Shown: one piece after another, positions 7,287-15,445 of the stretch
How positions within the stretch are numbered: position 1 is the stretch's first letter
Layout: each line of letters begins with the position of its first letter
DNA from: Pseudomonadota bacterium
GTDB taxonomy: Bacteria > Bdellovibrionota > Bacteriovoracia > Bacteriovoracales > Bacteriovoracaceae
Assembly: GCA_027487685.1 (NCBI GenBank)
Contig: JAIYDC010000132.1
Coordinates: forward strand, 1 to 33,067
Reading direction: 5' to 3'
Length of the DNA: 33,067 nucleotides
Notes under the pieces: generated by a model
What the model was told of the DNA's origin: nothing
Seen by the model: only the letters and a program-made list of their open reading frames with translations
Databases searched by the model: none
Position numbers and translations under genes: made by a program

Positions 7287-8162
7287 ATGACTATTTATTC
7301 CATGACCGGTTTTGGCAAGGGCGAAGCCTCTGGCGAAAACTACACCATCACCACTGAAATAAAGACCGTCAATAACCGATTTAAAGACTACAAGTTTCGG
7401 ATGAGTTCGCTCTTCAATGCCCTCGAACTTGACCTTCGTTCAAGGCTCGAGAACGAATTCCGTCGCGGTAGCTTTGACGTCACCGTCACCTATAAGCGGG
7501 CCGAGCGCGCCACCGCCGATTTTCAGGTTGACCCGAGGAAAGTCGCGGCTTACCTAGAGCTCCTCCGACCGGTATTCGCCCAGGCCAGTTTAAGCCTTCA
7601 GCCTTCACCCACTGAGTTCCTTCGGAGCGAGTTCTACAAAGATGATGACGGCAACCGCGATCAGGAACTCGAGCCGCTCGCTGTCCGCTCCTTCGCAGAG
7701 GCCGTGCTGGCGCTGAAGAGTTCTCGAGCAGCTGAGGGAGAAAAGCTCGCCCAGAAACTTCTTGAGCATCTTGCGGTCTACGAGACTTGTCTCGCGGATA
7801 TTGAGAGGCAGAAGTCCCGCTACCCGGAGATCATGCGCGAAAAACTGACGGCGAAGCTGAATGAAAAGCTAAAAGACCTTAAAATTGACGAGCCGCGCTT
7901 CCTCCAAGAGGTTGTCTACTATCTTGAGAAACTTGAGATAGACGAGGAAATCAATCGGGCAAAAATCCACCTTGAAAAGCTGCGTTCTGTCTTGAAGTCG
8001 ACCGGAGAAGTAGGCCGACAGATCGATTTCCTCTTGCAGGAGCTCGGTCGCGAGACGAACACGATGGGATCAAAATCTGCCGTCCCGGAAATTTCATCCC
8101 AGGTTGTTGAGATGAAAGTACAATTAGAGAAGATACGCGAACAAGCTCTGAACCTGGAATAA
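7287..8162 (+). CDS. yicC: YicC/YloC family endoribonuclease
   Basis: A 291-residue protein of full family length. The N-terminus IYSMTGFGKGEASGENYTIT and the following EIKTVNNRFKDYKFRMSS stretch are the hallmark of YicC/YloC. The C-terminus MGSKSAVPEISSQVVEMKVQ is the second conserved block. E. coli YicC acts as an endoribonuclease in RNA turnover; this is family knowledge, not shown here. It sits one base after accA and two bases before gmk. The yicC-gmk adjacency is common in bacteria and supports the assignment. Confidence 0.95.
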   Translation: MTIYSMTGFGKGEASGENYTITTEIKTVNNRFKDYKFRMSSLFNALELDLRSRLENEFRRGSFDVTVTYKRAERATADFQVDPRKVAAYLELLRPVFAQASLSLQPSPTEFLRSEFYKDDDGNRDQELEPLAVRSFAEAVLALKSSRAAEGEKLAQKLLEHLAVYETCLADIERQKSRYPEIMREKLTAKLNEKLKDLKIDEPRFLQEVVYYLEKLEIDEEINRAKIHLEKLRSVLKSTGEVGRQIDFLLQELGRETNTMGSKSAVPEISSQVVEMKVQLEKIREQALNLE

Positions 8163-8164
8163 AC

Positions 8165-8725
8165 ATGTCCGGAAAGATGATCGTCATCTGTGCCCCCTCG
8201 GGCACGGGCAAATCCACCCTCCTCGGCCGCCTTAAGGCCGATGTGCCCGACCTTGCCTGGTCGGTATCATGTACCACGAGGCCTATGAGGTCCGGGGAAG
8301 TTCATGGTAAGGATTATTACTTCATTAAGCCCGAGAGTTTCGAACGGCAGATCGCCGAAGATGAGTTCATTGAATGGGCGAAGGTTCACTCGAACTACTA
8401 CGGGACTTCTAAACGCTTCGTCACCGAGGGCATTGCGGCTGGAAAGAAGATGCTCTTTGACCTCGATGTCCAGGGTGCAGACGCCATGAAGCGCATCTAC
8501 CGAAGCGACGCTCAGGTCATCTTCATCGAGCCCCCTTCTGTGGCCGAGCTTGAGAACCGACTCCGTGGACGGGGGACTGATTCGGAAGCCGTTATTCATG
8601 AGCGAATTTTGAACGCCCGAAAAGAGCTCCTCCGCAAGGACGACTTCGACCATATCATCATGAACGACGACGTGGAGCTTGCTTACCAGAAACTCAAAGC
8701 ACTGGTGCAAAGGATACTTGGATAA
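8165..8725 (+). CDS. gmk: Guanylate kinase
   Basis: A 186-residue cytoplasmic nucleoside-monophosphate kinase that converts GMP and ATP to GDP and ADP, the precursor step for GTP and hence for (p)ppGpp. The P-loop APSGTGKST is at residues 10-18. The GMP-binding segment SCTTRPMRSGEVHGKDYYF follows, with its conserved Arg and Tyr residues. Length is slightly short but within the family range. There is no clear ribosome-binding site; start and previous stop are two bases apart, so translation is probably coupled to yicC. The rel gene starts one base after the stop. The rpoZ gene that often sits between them is absent. Confidence 0.97.
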   Translation: MSGKMIVICAPSGTGKSTLLGRLKADVPDLAWSVSCTTRPMRSGEVHGKDYYFIKPESFERQIAEDEFIEWAKVHSNYYGTSKRFVTEGIAAGKKMLFDLDVQGADAMKRIYRSDAQVIFIEPPSVAELENRLRGRGTDSEAVIHERILNARKELLRKDDFDHIIMNDDVELAYQKLKALVQRILG

Positions 8726-8726
8726 T

Positions 8727-10928
8727 ATGTACGCGGAACGGATAGATTTTTCTCATGAGGCCAATCTCACCGTCGAGGAGCTAGTCAAACGGGCCGAGGT
8801 GCTCATACCAGACGCCGATCTGGCGCTTCTAAGAAAGTGTTACGAGTTCGCGGAGCGCATGCATGCAGGTGTCAAGCGCTCCTCCGGTGAGCCTTATATC
8901 ATCCATCCATTGAACGTGGCCGCAACGCTGATCAAACTCAAAATGGACCTCGACTCGATCATGGCGGGACTCCTGCATGACACAGTTGAGGACTGTGATG
9001 TTGCCCCTGAGGAGATTGCGAAGCTCTTTGGGCAAACTGTTGCACAGATTGTTGTCGGATGTACCAAGATCTCGAAGATCAAGTTTAAGACCAAAGAAGA
9101 GTCACAGGCCGAAAATTTCCGTAAGATGGTTGTGGCGATGGCGCAGGATCTGCGTGTGATTATCGTGAAGCTCGCGGATCGCATGCATAACATGCGAACC
9201 CTTCAGTACATGACGAAGGAAAAGCAGCAGTCCAAGGCCCAGGAGACACTCGACATCTACGTCCCCCTTGCCTCCCGTCTCGGGATCAACTCTGTGAAGG
9301 CAGATCTTGAAGACCTTTGCCTCCGCTACATTCATCCTGATATTTACTACCGGCTTGCTGAAAAGATCGCGATGAAAAAGCGGGAGCGTGAGTCCTATAT
9401 TGAAGAGACGCTCAGCCTCGTGGAAGAGAAAATGCTCGAATACTCGGTGCAAGGTGAAGTCACAGGCCGGCCGAAGCACTTTTTCTCGATCTACAAAAAG
9501 ATGCAGCAGCGAGGCGTTGACTTCGAGCAAATCCAGGATCTCCTGGCCTTTCGGATTCTCATTAATAACATCACCGAATGCTACAAGGTGCTTGGGATCA
9601 TCCACTCCGCCTTTACACCTGTTCCTGGACGATTTAAAGACTACATCGCCATCCCTAAGGTTAACAATTACCAGTCACTCCACACCACCGTCATAGGTCC
9701 TAAGGCAGAGCGGATAGAAATCCAGATCAGGACCTTTGAAATGCACGAGGTCGCCGAGCGCGGGGTGGCCGCCCATTGGAAGTACAAGGAACGTAATAAA
9801 GGTGATGGCGTCAGTAAGCTGAAGTGGGTTGAAGAACTCATGGAGTTTAACCAGAACGTGGAGAGCTCGTCCGAATTTATGGACGTGGTGAAGAACGATC
9901 TTGATGTCGGAGGTGTTTTCATTTTCACTCCCCAGGGAGATGTGAAAGAACTCCGGTACGGAGCGACTCCTCTTGATTTTGCCTACGCCGTCCATACAGA
10001 GGTTGGGAATAAGACCGTCGGTGCTAAGGTCAACGGTAAGATGGTTCCATTAAAGTACCGCCTGAAGTCCGGCGACACGGTTGAGATCCTGACCAGTAAG
10101 ACGCAAACGCCGTCTAAGGACTGGCTCAAGATCTGCAAAACCTCCCGTGCCATCACCAAGATCCGTCAGTACCTGATGAAGATCGAACGAGATGAACACC
10201 GCCGGCTGGGTGAAGAACTCATCGATAAGGCGCTTCGTAAGTTTGAGACGTCCATTAAGTCGATTGATAAGAAGGGCGAATTGAAGCTCCTCCTCGAACG
10301 GCACAACTATAAAAACTTGGAAGAGCTTTACGTCAACATTGGATCTAAGCACCTCCCGATTAAGGAAGTTCTTTTAGGTATACCATCGGTCAACTTTTTA
10401 GAAACCGATGAGCTGGATTTCAAGGAAGAGGAGAAGGAGCTCGAGAGCTTCTTTAAACAGACCCAGCAGAAGGCGCGAAAGACCACCAGTAATGACAATG
10501 CTGTGATCGTCGATGGTCTTGACGACATCATGGTCAAAATGGGCCGCTGCTGTAACCCGATCCCCGGGGATCCGATCACGGGAATCATCACCCGAGGTCG
10601 GGGAATCACCGTTCACACGATTGGCTGTAACCGGATTCTCGATATGGAGCAATCCCGCCATGTCCGCGTCGAGTGGAACAAGCATTATACTTTCAGTCAT
10701 CCGGTGAATATCAAGGTTACGACCCACGATAAGCCGGGGATTTTGTCTAAGATTTCAAAGTCCATTAACAATGCGGGCATCAACATCCGCTCTGCGATCG
10801 CTAGGTCAATGCCTGACCAAAAAGGTAATTTTATCTTCGAGATCGAGGTGAAGGATTACTCGGAGCTCCTGAAAACCATCAGCTCGATTGAGCAGATGGA
10901 AGAGGTGATCTCCGTTAACCGCGCCTAG
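8727..10928 (+). CDS. rel: Bifunctional (p)ppGpp synthetase/hydrolase, RelA/SpoT family
   Basis: A 733-residue stringent-response enzyme that makes (p)ppGpp from GTP/GDP and degrades it. The HD hydrolase domain is complete, with H60 and HDTVED at 84-89. The synthetase domain carries RFKD at 302-305, the RxKD signature of bifunctional Rel/SpoT rather than the ExDD of RelA. It is followed by a TGS domain (about 396-458), the GRCCNPIPGD cysteine region, and a C-terminal ACT domain (about 660-733). Both activities should therefore be intact. The frame opens at 8679 inside gmk, but ATG 8727, one base after the gmk stop, gives the correct N-terminus. Last gene of the accA operon. Confidence 0.96.
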   Translation: MYAERIDFSHEANLTVEELVKRAEVLIPDADLALLRKCYEFAERMHAGVKRSSGEPYIIHPLNVAATLIKLKMDLDSIMAGLLHDTVEDCDVAPEEIAKLFGQTVAQIVVGCTKISKIKFKTKEESQAENFRKMVVAMAQDLRVIIVKLADRMHNMRTLQYMTKEKQQSKAQETLDIYVPLASRLGINSVKADLEDLCLRYIHPDIYYRLAEKIAMKKRERESYIEETLSLVEEKMLEYSVQGEVTGRPKHFFSIYKKMQQRGVDFEQIQDLLAFRILINNITECYKVLGIIHSAFTPVPGRFKDYIAIPKVNNYQSLHTTVIGPKAERIEIQIRTFEMHEVAERGVAAHWKYKERNKGDGVSKLKWVEELMEFNQNVESSSEFMDVVKNDLDVGGVFIFTPQGDVKELRYGATPLDFAYAVHTEVGNKTVGAKVNGKMVPLKYRLKSGDTVEILTSKTQTPSKDWLKICKTSRAITKIRQYLMKIERDEHRRLGEELIDKALRKFETSIKSIDKKGELKLLLERHNYKNLEELYVNIGSKHLPIKEVLLGIPSVNFLETDELDFKEEEKELESFFKQTQQKARKTTSNDNAVIVDGLDDIMVKMGRCCNPIPGDPITGIITRGRGITVHTIGCNRILDMEQSRHVRVEWNKHYTFSHPVNIKVTTHDKPGILSKISKSINNAGINIRSAIARSMPDQKGNFIFEIEVKDYSELLKTISSIEQMEEVISVNRA

Positions 10929-10940
10929 CCGATTAAGATT

Positions 10941-10968
10941 TTGACTTCCCCGGGAGCTGAGTCATAAT
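10941..10968 (+). promoter_or_regulatory. Sigma-70-type promoter giving a probable leaderless mRNA
   Basis: TTGACT (10941-10946) and CATAAT (10963-10968) are separated by 16 bp. The -10 box is followed by six bases and then the ATG at 10975. A start about seven bases after the -10 box would put the first nucleotide of the RNA on the A of ATG. No Shine-Dalgarno sequence precedes the ATG. Confidence 0.6.
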
Positions 10969-10974
10969 TTGTGT

Positions 10975-11934
10975 ATGACTAAATTCCTTCTATCAATTCT
11001 CCTCCTCATTTCGGCTTCATCCTTCGCTCAGGACTCCCAAGTTTCTGTAACCGAAGGAGAAACTGTGGATCCCTTAGCAGACCTCACGGTACCCGAATCT
11101 GTAACTCCTATTCCTCAGGAGGAGTCGACACCTGTGTCCGTAGCTCCTATAGAAACTCCCGTGCCGGATTCGACTTCACCAGTATTAACTACCGAGACGA
11201 GCCTCGATGGTGATGAAAAGCCCTTTAATCCTCTGGAGAGTCATTGGGTTTCGATCTTTGGTTTCGAGTATTTAAAGTACGATGTTCCTTTTGAGTTCTC
11301 AGGTGAAAAGAAAAGCTTCTCTCCGGAGGGTCAGGGAATGTGGGGAGGGCGTCTGGGGTTTGGCGGCGAGCTCTATTTAGGTCTCGGCTTAGTCACCACC
11401 ACAAGAATTGAGGGTTTTTACGTGGGGACCTTGTTTTCTCGAGTTTTAAACGCTGGCCCCAACGACGAGGATGTTGAGTTTGCTTATACTAAGCGAAACG
11501 GCAATGTGTGGGGCGTGGAAGCGACTCAAACTCTTGGATTTATTTTCGACTTTAAGACCAAGAACCCCATCTTGGACGAATGGTCGTACCTCACGATGGA
11601 GCCCTTTGTTGAGGCAGGAATCGGCAGAGCGTATGCCTATAATCGGATTAATTACGATTACGACACAGGGACCACAACAAACGAAGGGTACAGGCAGCGA
11701 GTTCGTGACGACCTAACAATTGTGAAGTTCGGAGGCGGGATAAATTTCACCTCCTCTTCAGGTTACTTTCTTTACCTCAAAGCATTTGTCAATTCTTTCG
11801 ACATAATTGAAAGAAGGATCCGAACTTACACACGTCCTGACCAGGAGACGGATTCACTGGTGAAAGAAAAACTAAAAGATGTTAACATCGATCCCATCAT
11901 GACCTACGCACTCGGAGGCGGGTATAAGTTCTAA
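10975..11934 (+). CDS. Outer-membrane beta-barrel protein with Pro/Thr/Ser-rich N-terminal linker
   Basis: This 319-residue protein has a typical signal peptide (MTKFLLSILLLISASSFA). It is followed by about 65 residues rich in Pro, Thr, Ser and acids, then a domain of alternating hydrophobic strands with many Gly and aromatic residues (for example GGRLGFGGELYLGLGLV). It ends in YALGGGYKF; a C-terminal Phe is the usual recognition signal for outer-membrane insertion. I cannot assign a named porin or adhesin family. The open frame reaches TTG 10969, but the ATG at 10975 begins the signal peptide cleanly. The following lipoprotein gene overlaps its 3' end, so the two products probably work together at the outer membrane. 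Confidence 0.75.
   Translation: MTKFLLSILLLISASSFAQDSQVSVTEGETVDPLADLTVPESVTPIPQEESTPVSVAPIETPVPDSTSPVLTTETSLDGDEKPFNPLESHWVSIFGFEYLKYDVPFEFSGEKKSFSPEGQGMWGGRLGFGGELYLGLGLVTTTRIEGFYVGTLFSRVLNAGPNDEDVEFAYTKRNGNVWGVEATQTLGFIFDFKTKNPILDEWSYLTMEPFVEAGIGRAYAYNRINYDYDTGTTTNEGYRQRVRDDLTIVKFGGGINFTSSSGYFLYLKAFVNSFDIIERRIRTYTRPDQETDSLVKEKLKDVNIDPIMTYALGGGYKF
11914..11918 (+). promoter_or_regulatory. Shine-Dalgarno sequence for a non-standard start
   Basis: A perfect GGAGG lies inside the last codons of the outer-membrane protein gene, five bases before an in-frame ATA at 11924. There is no ATG, GTG or TTG in that frame between the TGA at 11900 and the TTG at 12008. It is therefore the best candidate ribosome-binding site for the lipoprotein that follows. 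Confidence 0.5.
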
Positions 11935-12766
11935 GCATGGTCTTCTTTTATTAATCTCGCTCTTCCTTGCCCTCTCGTGCGAGGAGCAGGTTGCCGTAGG
12001 TAATAAATTGACACAGGCGGAGCGGGACTACCTGGCACAGATAGGTGTGCGCCGGTGTATCTCTGCATCTGACGATGCCTTTAAAACCTTCGAAGAAACC
12101 TCAAATGAAAAGATGCTGGACTTCGAGGCCGGCAAGGCCTGGAAGTACGAATACAAGAAAGACTCAACCGTGGTCGAAACCTCCTATATTTACGTCTGGA
12201 AAGTTGATCCTCCTAACGTCTATTTCCGGGTTCGTTTGAATAACGCGGGCACCGTCTCGAACCAATTCTGGAAGTTCGATACTTCTGGTAACGCCGATAT
12301 GCTTAGGAACATCCAGGAGAAGCATTGCGCTAAGACTCTCACGGTCACCGTCGGTAGCTCGGCGATGAAGGTGGTGATAGAAACTGACCGCACACGGGAA
12401 GATTCGGATAATCTGGTTGAGAATTCTACGGATTACCGCTTTAGCTCAAGCTTCCCAGTTTACTTCGCCGATCTGAATTTAAAGCGAACAAAAAAATACT
12501 ATGATAATGACGGAAAACTGAAGAAGACTGAGACTTATGATTATTCGCTTACCGCCATCAGTGACGTCACGCAACCGGCGGATTACACGGATGCCTCAAT
12601 TGTGAACCGAACCTACTGTGTTCCGCGCTACACCACTGCCACGGGTGCCGACACTCTCGATAACTACGCTTTCCCGTTGGAAGAAAACTGCGAGACTTCT
12701 GATGTAGGGACTGTTGATGCCAATGCAGATGCGACGCCGGATTTTGCTCCGGCCAGTGAGCTTTAG
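11924..12766 (+). CDS. Lipoprotein of unknown function, probable ATA start
   Basis: Reading from ATA 11924 gives a 280-residue protein with an ideal lipoprotein signal: a short n-region with Lys and His (xSSKHG), a hydrophobic core LLLLISLFLA, and the lipobox ALSC with Cys19 (codon 11978-11980). The only standard start codon available, TTG 12008, lies after the lipobox and would leave a cytoplasmic protein. The ATA is preceded by GGAGG and overlaps the stop codon region of the upstream barrel gene, which favours re-initiation. A single-base sequencing error after the out-of-frame ATG at 11937 is the main alternative. The mature part is mostly beta-strand-like and rich in Tyr, Thr and Asp, with conserved-looking Cys residues. 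No family recognised. Confidence 0.6.
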   Translation: MSSKHGLLLLISLFLALSCEEQVAVGNKLTQAERDYLAQIGVRRCISASDDAFKTFEETSNEKMLDFEAGKAWKYEYKKDSTVVETSYIYVWKVDPPNVYFRVRLNNAGTVSNQFWKFDTSGNADMLRNIQEKHCAKTLTVTVGSSAMKVVIETDRTREDSDNLVENSTDYRFSSSFPVYFADLNLKRTKKYYDNDGKLKKTETYDYSLTAISDVTQPADYTDASIVNRTYCVPRYTTATGADTLDNYAFPLEENCETSDVGTVDANADATPDFAPASEL

Positions 12767-12775
12767 GGCGCCGTC

Positions 12776-13777
12776 TCACCATTTCACTTTGAGATTTACT
12801 CCATAGTTCCTGGACTTCTGAAGTTCAAAATCATCATATGATCGCTCAAAGGTGAATATTTCAAAGACTATATGAGGCGAGTTAAATGCAAGGACCGCTG
12901 CCGGGTAAAACTTGTCCAAAGTGAAGACATCCAGGGCCATCCAGTCCGAGAAAAGGATGTTTGCTCCCACGCGATAGGTTCTTCCTACGTCATAATTTCC
13001 TCCGTAGAAGGGGGAGTAGCCTGTATAGAGGCTGGCCTCGGTTAGGGAGAGGCCTGCTCCATCCAAAAGGTTTGGGGTTTTATATCCTAAGAAAGTATCC
13101 CAATAGGATATCTCGCTCCCGCTAAGGGGTAGTGAGTTCAACTGAAATAGAATTTGTCCCCAGGAACTCAAACTATACAGTGAATGCAAGCTAAACTCTG
13201 AGAATCCGATGAATGGTATCTCATTTAGTTTAACATCTAGAGATCCATCCACCAGGTCTCCGATACTGTATTTTGCGTCAAGAACTCTTCTGATGCCGTA
13301 GTTGAGCTGTGGTTTCAGAACGAGCCTCGGTGTAGGCTTCAGGATCATTGACGAACTTGCCGTGTAATCGTGGAAGAGGAATCCTTTGAGCTCAGGGAAT
13401 ACTGGATCTGTTGCAAGAAGAACAGCTCCACCATTAGTCGATATGACTTGTGAGAAGTTTTCGAATCGGTAATTGACGCCGATTTTCGCGGAAGCGTCAT
13501 AGGGTTTTCCGTAACTTTCTCCTAGTCTATCCTGAATCTTCTGTTGATCTTTGGACTGAAGGTCCTGGTAGAGATTATATGTATCCTTTTCACCGCTTAC
13601 GAGGACGTTTACCTCAAAGGGAGTCGGAGCTCTCGTTTGGGCAAAGGGAAGAAGCCACTGGGTTGAATTTTGGTGTCCAGAGAGCCGGAGCGAATGGGCC
13701 TCTATGAAGTTTGCCTTTCTCGCAAGGACTGGTGAAGAGAAAAGAAAAAGGAAGAAGACTATATACGATTGTTTCAT
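12776..13777 (-). CDS. Predicted outer-membrane beta-barrel protein
   Basis: A 333-residue protein with a signal peptide (MKQSYIVFFLFLFSSPVLA, cleavage expected after Ala19). The mature chain has repeated amphipathic strands and turns and ends in NYGVNLKVKW, an aromatic C-terminus suited to outer-membrane assembly. No family recognised. The gene follows the TPR-like lipoprotein gene by 21 bp on the same strand and converges on the other barrel/lipoprotein pair with only 9 bp between stops. Its start codon lies in a perfect 13-bp hairpin and lacks a visible Shine-Dalgarno sequence, which suggests translational control or coupling to the upstream gene. Confidence 0.75.
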   Translation of the reverse strand: MKQSYIVFFLFLFSSPVLARKANFIEAHSLRLSGHQNSTQWLLPFAQTRAPTPFEVNVLVSGEKDTYNLYQDLQSKDQQKIQDRLGESYGKPYDASAKIGVNYRFENFSQVISTNGGAVLLATDPVFPELKGFLFHDYTASSSMILKPTPRLVLKPQLNYGIRRVLDAKYSIGDLVDGSLDVKLNEIPFIGFSEFSLHSLYSLSSWGQILFQLNSLPLSGSEISYWDTFLGYKTPNLLDGAGLSLTEASLYTGYSPFYGGNYDVGRTYRVGANILFSDWMALDVFTLDKFYPAAVLAFNSPHIVFEIFTFERSYDDFELQKSRNYGVNLKVKW

Positions 13778-13788
13778 CGTATATAGTC
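13757..13788 (-). promoter_or_regulatory. Perfect 13-bp hairpin over the start codon
   Basis: GACTATATACGAT (13757-13769) and ATCGTATATAGTC (13776-13788) are perfect complements around a 6-nt loop. On the minus-strand mRNA the 5' arm is the untranslated leader, the AUG sits at the top of the stem, and the 3' arm is codons 3-7 of the barrel protein. The structure would hide the initiation site. The same palindrome could alternatively be a DNA operator. Confidence 0.6.
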
Positions 13789-13798
13789 TAATTCAGTT

Positions 13799-15289
13799 CT
13801 AGGATTCTACAAAGTCTATCGTTTCTTGAATAATACGGTTCATCTTTCCTTGGTCGTGATTGGGTGCCTGTGTGCTATCTCGGAGGTCTTCGACCAGGGG
13901 GGAGAGGTAATTTCTTAGCTGTTCGATTTCACGCTCAATCACTTTCTTCCTGTCTTGAAGGAGTTCCTTGGTCCTGTAAGTGATTGCGGCTGCACCCAAT
14001 TGGATGATGAGCGTATCACTATCGAGAGAGTTGGCAATAATCTTTAGCTCGTCCTTCAGGAGTTCTAGATCGATCTTTCTTCGAAGGATTTCAAGCTCGG
14101 CGTTGATATTGGCCTCAAGATCGGATGCTTGGACTTCTCCTTTTAGGAGTAAGTAGTAATTACGGAGAATGTCTAAATCTGGGCGTCGGGAGGCAAGAAG
14201 ATTTTTGAGTGGTTCGGTGTTTTTAACCTCTAGTGACTGTTTGGCAGCACTGATGACACTTTTCTTTAGTTCTTCGTTGAAAATGGACTTTAAGCGTTGC
14301 TCGAGCTCTGGGTTGTTTGTGAGGAAGTTTGTAAGAGTTACCTTAAGGAGGGCCTCAATTCGTCGCTGTGCTTGATTAAGATCCTCCGCTGTTGGAAGGG
14401 TGTTGTTCACAACGACTCCAATTTGTTCTCCATATCCCTCATCTCGGTAAACTTCAACTAACTTACGCACAAGCACGGATGCTGCAGCGATGTTATCCCT
14501 GAGAAGAGACTCATAAAATTCTAGTTCTGTTCTAGCAAGTGTGTTGACTTGAAGTTTGAAAGAATCATTATTTATTGTCTTAGCGATGATCTTATCAATG
14601 CTGGCACTGATTTTGCGAACCTTATCAAAACTGTTACCGAAGAGTTGATAGGCCATGAAAATGTCTTTGCCTATGATGCTTAGGCGGGGAATGATGGCCT
14701 TCTCGATCGCCTTGAGGTCAATCTCATTGCCTTCTTGTGCGGTCACTTTCACATCCTGGACAAGTTCTTTGATACCAATTGCTAGTCGGTAGATGTGGAG
14801 AGTTCCCCATTTGAAGTTATTGTAACGACCTGCGGTCTCAATCTTAAATCCAAGTTCTTGGTAGAGTGCGATCGCCTGGTCGAGGCGCCTCTTCTGTTTT
14901 TTAGTGAGGTTTGGTATTGGACGGAGGAGGTTCTCGATCTCAGAGGCAAGTTTAGGGAGAAAATCCTTCAACGATAGACCTGAATCTTTTTTTATGTTGC
15001 TTTCAAAGAGATCAATGTTTACCTCGAATTCCTTCCAGATCTCGACCACCTTTAGGGCCTCAAAAGATCCTGCTCCCGCGTAAGCGTGGAGAAGTTTAAT
15101 TTTTATCTCGTCGTCCTTGGGATATCGGACTTTGAGTCGTTCAAGGGTTGGGATCGCTTCCTCGAATTTTCGACTATTCATTTGTGCTTCTACTGCAGCG
15201 AGTGTCGACTGGCGGGAATTGTTGTCTACTTTTTCTCCACACCCTGAAAGTGATAGAGCAAGGATTAGGATCGGCAAGCTTACCTTCAT
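13799..15289 (-). CDS. Lipoprotein with N-terminal TPR-like helices
   Basis: A 496-residue lipoprotein. The signal peptide ends in the lipobox LSGC, with Cys17 lipidated. Residues about 25-80 (VEAQMNSRKFEEAIPTLERL followed by VRYPKDDEIKIKLLHAYAGA) look like tetratricopeptide helices, as in BamD-type lipoproteins. The remainder is almost entirely alpha-helical with long charged stretches and likely coiled coils (about 330-470). No enzymatic motif is visible and I cannot name a family. The ATG follows GGAGAG at a normal distance. It is the first gene of a pair with the downstream barrel protein, so a role in assembling or supporting that protein is plausible but unproven. Confidence 0.75.
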   Translation of the reverse strand: MKVSLPILILALSLSGCGEKVDNNSRQSTLAAVEAQMNSRKFEEAIPTLERLKVRYPKDDEIKIKLLHAYAGAGSFEALKVVEIWKEFEVNIDLFESNIKKDSGLSLKDFLPKLASEIENLLRPIPNLTKKQKRRLDQAIALYQELGFKIETAGRYNNFKWGTLHIYRLAIGIKELVQDVKVTAQEGNEIDLKAIEKAIIPRLSIIGKDIFMAYQLFGNSFDKVRKISASIDKIIAKTINNDSFKLQVNTLARTELEFYESLLRDNIAAASVLVRKLVEVYRDEGYGEQIGVVVNNTLPTAEDLNQAQRRIEALLKVTLTNFLTNNPELEQRLKSIFNEELKKSVISAAKQSLEVKNTEPLKNLLASRRPDLDILRNYYLLLKGEVQASDLEANINAELEILRRKIDLELLKDELKIIANSLDSDTLIIQLGAAAITYRTKELLQDRKKVIEREIEQLRNYLSPLVEDLRDSTQAPNHDQGKMNRIIQETIDFVES

Positions 15290-15445
15290 AGTTCTCTCCT
15301 GTTAATTATGAGATAGACTTGAGCAAATCCGTTGCCAAATTCTGAGCAAAGTAGAGAGTTTTGAGCGGATAGAAGTTGTCGGCTGTTTAAGATTTAGGCA
15401 CTTTTTGAAAAGGGCCACCTTATGTGACTAGATTGTAAACAGGGC

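Noticed and set aside
8679-8726. Upstream start of rel inside gmk
   Set aside because: The extra 16 residues are not family-like, and ATG 8727 one base after the gmk stop fits operon spacing.
12008-12766. TTG 12008 as start of the lipoprotein
   Set aside because: It would cut off an intact signal peptide and lipobox encoded just upstream in the same frame.
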